A DNA stretch of 64,000 bases from Candidatus Latescibacterota bacterium (GTDB lineage Bacteria; Latescibacterota; MWCZ01): positions 168,516-232,515 of the forward strand of contig JAKJDF010000001.1 of assembly GCA_022706085.1 (NCBI GenBank), in the 5' to 3' direction. This document shows, piece by piece, positions 63,135 to 64,000 of this stretch (within the stretch, counting starts at the first letter, position 1; every line of letters starts with the position of its first letter). The position numbers and the translations under genes were made by a program. The notes below the pieces were generated by a model. It saw only the letters and a list, made by a program, of their open reading frames with translations. It had not been told where the DNA came from and made no database searches.

Positions 63135-64000
63135 GTGCCCAACTGCCGTTTCAATGACCAGGCGCTTCCGATTGTTGTTGGCAAAACACTTTTCGACCAC
63201 GCGGACACGAACCCCGCGATTCGAGTCCCCAGCTCGTGCAACCGCGCAGGCACCTGCCACGAATGCATAATTCAGGTGCACGAAGGAATCGAAGCGCTCA
63301 CCCCGAGGACCGATTCCGAGCAATTCCTTTCGGGAAATTATCGACTTGCGTGTCAGGCAAACGTGATCCGTGATGACATAGAGATCAACGTCAGCACACT
63401 GAAGCGAAAACCCAAGATTTTGACCGCAAGCGAAGCGCTCGATGTTCCCCTGGACCCGCTCACCCGCCGCTCGGGTGACCGAGTTGTTCGCGGGAACGAC
63501 GACATTGATGCCTTCGACGGGGAAGTGCTGGGACTCGCCATAGACGTGGGAACTACGACCGTTGTCGCTCAACTTGTCGATCTCACCAGTGGGAAACGAA
63601 AGCTGACGGCGGCATTCGAAAACCCGCAGATTTTCGGAGGCAGTAACGTACTCCACCGGATCAACTACGCCAACAACGACCCTGACCACGAACTTCAGCG
63701 CGTTCTGATAGGACATTTGAACGGTGAACTGCGACGCATGGGTAAGCGCCGCCATATCTATGAAGCAGTGGTGACAGGGAACCCCACCATGCGGGATCTT
63801 TTTTTCGGATTGGATGTCCACAGCATAGGGGTGAAACCGTTCAAATCCATCACCGAACATAAGATGCTTCGGGGTGAGCGCACGGGCACATGGGTGAACG
63901 CGTCCCCACGAGATCTTGGCCTCTTCATGAACGGCCGGGGCCTGGTGTACGGTGCTCCCCTCATCGCGTGCCATGTAGGGGCTGACACAGCGGCGGGGGT
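63135..64000 (+). CDS. RACo-type reductive activator of corrinoid protein, N-terminal part
   Basis: The first 288 codons of a gene that leaves the window; no stop is reached. The N-terminus is a plant-type [2Fe-2S] ferredoxin with Cys35, Cys41, Cys44 and Cys73 (C-x5-C-x2-C ... C). After a linker, LGLAIDVGTTTVVAQL (about 132-147) opens the ASKHA ATPase domain (DUF4445), followed by FENPQIFGGSNVLHRINYA and VVTGNPTMRDLFFG, both typical of this family. RACo proteins use ATP and electrons to restore the active Co(I) state of corrinoid methyl carriers. GTG start at 63135 with AGGAG seven bases upstream. It is divergent from the TrmJ-like gene. Confidence 0.9.
   Translation, partial: MPNCRFNDQALPIVVGKTLFDHADTNPAIRVPSSCNRAGTCHECIIQVHEGIEALTPRTDSEQFLSGNYRLACQANVIRDDIEINVSTLKRKPKILTASEALDVPLDPLTRRSGDRVVRGNDDIDAFDGEVLGLAIDVGTTTVVAQLVDLTSGKRKLTAAFENPQIFGGSNVLHRINYANNDPDHELQRVLIGHLNGELRRMGKRRHIYEAVVTGNPTMRDLFFGLDVHSIGVKPFKSITEHKMLRGERTGTWVNASPRDLGLFMNGRGLVYGAPLIACHVGADTAAG

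Noticed and set aside
63027..63974. A 315-codon minus-strand frame at the right end
   Set aside because: The plus strand encodes a ferredoxin/ASKHA protein with all four cysteines and the DVGTTT loop, which runs off the window without a stop.

Overview
The window looks like chromosome from a diderm, high-GC, heterotrophic bacterium of a poorly cultured lineage. Outer-membrane genes (OmpP1/FadL barrel, PpiD/SurA-type chaperone) indicate a second membrane. The mix of GxGYxYP proteins, PL22-like propellers, many Gfo/Idh/MocA oxidoreductases, UroD-like proteins, ThuA, FG-GAP/UnbV domains and unusual glycoside hydrolases is typical of groups such as Hydrogenedentota, Sumerlaeota, Latescibacterota, Lentisphaerae or Armatimonadota. 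The sequence alone does not settle the phylum. No rRNA, tRNA, insertion sequence, phage gene or CRISPR array was recognised.

Layout. 1-4.5 kb (minus): a truncated secreted protein, a GH42-like enzyme, an MscS channel and an M29-like aminopeptidase. 4.6-8.1 kb (plus): M20 peptidase and a heparinase-like protein. 8.1-12 kb: pyrE (minus), threonine dehydratase and PpiD-like foldase. 12.1-15.3 kb: a KdaD-like FAH-family dehydratase, a TIM-barrel protein and a YVTN propeller. 15.4-21.5 kb: carB behind a leader with a terminator hairpin, then an unknown large protein and a sialidase-fold protein. 21.5-29.1 kb (minus): a sugar cluster of MDR dehydrogenase, two PL22-like propellers, a small secreted beta protein, GH36 alpha-galactosidase and a metallo-beta-lactamase lipoprotein. 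29.4 kb: ThuA-like protein with its own terminator. 30.2-39.5 kb (minus): two tandem GxGYxYP proteins behind a Gfo/Idh/MocA gene, a membrane-anchored protein and a secreted GH9. 39.7-46.5 kb (plus): UroD-like, acyl-esterase-like, GH4, Gfo/Idh/MocA, cupin, TauE/SafE and aroE. 46.8-50.3 kb: FadL-like porin and asnB diverge. 50.3-53.7 kb: another Gfo/Idh/MocA, then a GlnR-like regulator coupled to glnA. 53.7-56.5 kb: fucose/arabinose-isomerase-like and a second UroD-like gene diverge. 56.5-62.9 kb (minus): TrmJ-like methyltransferase, a giant membrane sigma-54 activator, a possible small protein, a zinc-finger protein and a MutY-like glycosylase. 63.1 kb to the end (plus): the 5' part of a RACo-type corrinoid-protein activator.

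How it fits together. Much of the window serves intracellular breakdown of plant- or algal-type glycans: alpha-galactosides (GH36, GH4), acidic sugars (PL22-like, heparinase-like, KdaD-like), and sugars handled by oxidoreductases and isomerases. Only the GH9 enzyme is clearly exported, and no sugar transporter lies in the window. Amino-acid and nucleotide housekeeping genes are interspersed. UroD-like proteins and the RACo homologue hint at corrinoid-dependent methyl transfer.

The most unusual gene is the 1424-residue protein at 57842-62116. It fuses a signal peptide, two extracytoplasmic beta-propellers and an UnbV domain to three membrane helices, a GAF-like region, a complete sigma-54 AAA+ domain with GAFTGA, and a Fis-type helix-turn-helix. 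It reads as a one-protein outside-to-promoter signalling device.
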